DNA of 5,197 bases from NCBI GenBank assembly GCA_036558265.1, contig DATBFY010000615.1:1-5197 (forward strand), written 5' to 3'. Shown here one piece after another: positions 5,152 through 5,197 of the stretch. A model generated the notes under the pieces. That model was not told the origin of the DNA. It saw only the letters and a program-made list of their open reading frames with translations, and did no database searches. This DNA is from RYN-433 sp036558265 (GTDB lineage: Bacteria; Planctomycetota; Phycisphaerae; Tepidisphaerales; Tepidisphaeraceae). The number at the start of each line of letters is the position of its first letter. Position 1 is the first letter of the stretch. The translations under genes and the position numbers were made by a program.

Positions 5152-5197
5152 AGAAATTAAACACATCCTCCCCCTTCTTCGACGGCGTCGGCTTCTT
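5150..5197 (-). CDS. C-terminal end of an unidentified gene (partial)
   Basis: The minus-strand frame entering at the window edge reads KKPTPSKKGEDVFNF and stops at TGA (5150-5152). The strong use of G or C at third positions (AAG AAG CCG ACG CCG TCG) stops abruptly at the AT-rich repeat, as expected at a real gene end. A Lys/Pro-rich tail with an acidic-aromatic finish is plausible for a protein C-terminus but identifies no family. Only 15 codons are present, so the call rests on codon usage and on the repeat starting exactly at the stop. Confidence 0.45.
   Translation of the reverse strand, partial: KKPTPSKKGEDVFNF

Overview
The window is high in GC and every convincing gene lies on the minus strand, so transcription runs from position 5197 towards 1. 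It most likely comes from a planctomycete, probably of the Phycisphaerae type. The best clue is the C-terminal zinc ribbon CGYDLRATPDRCPECG on a small two-helix membrane protein (4511-5005), a combination I associate from memory with Planctomycetota. Degenerate AT-rich intergenic repeats built on TTCGAA and CAAGCTCCAA, lipoproteins with Gly/Ala-rich lipoboxes, and weak or absent Shine-Dalgarno sites agree. No rRNA, tRNA, CRISPR array, transposase or phage gene is visible.

In transcription order: (1) the last 15 codons of an unidentified gene (5150-5197). (2) An intergenic region packed with related short repeats in both orientations (5037-5151). (3) The small zinc-ribbon membrane protein (4511-5005). 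(4) Another copy of the repeat (4420-4492). (5) A lipoprotein with a six-bladed TolB/PD40 beta-propeller (2967-4274). (6) After 78 nt, a second predicted lipoprotein with a CsgG/TolB-N-like alpha/beta pattern (2169-2888). (7) A gene-poor stretch of about 480 nt holding a 98-nt imperfect hairpin of a dispersed-repeat type, two GC hairpins and a 15-codon ORF with a strong ribosome binding site. (8) A small conserved-looking protein of 82 residues (1437-1685). (9) A complete XerC/XerD tyrosine recombinase (60-1178) with all six catalytic residues.

The two lipoproteins probably form one cell-envelope transcription unit. Together they supply the two domain types that canonical TolB carries in one chain, although that split is inference. 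XerC is the housekeeping chromosome-dimer recombinase or a close relative, and nothing here marks it as an integron or phage integrase. The other genes look ordinary for a planctomycete chromosome. I do not see a clearly new defence or mobile system. The most notable structures are the repeat-bracketed zinc-ribbon gene, the long hairpin repeat, and the leader-like ORF ahead of the small protein.
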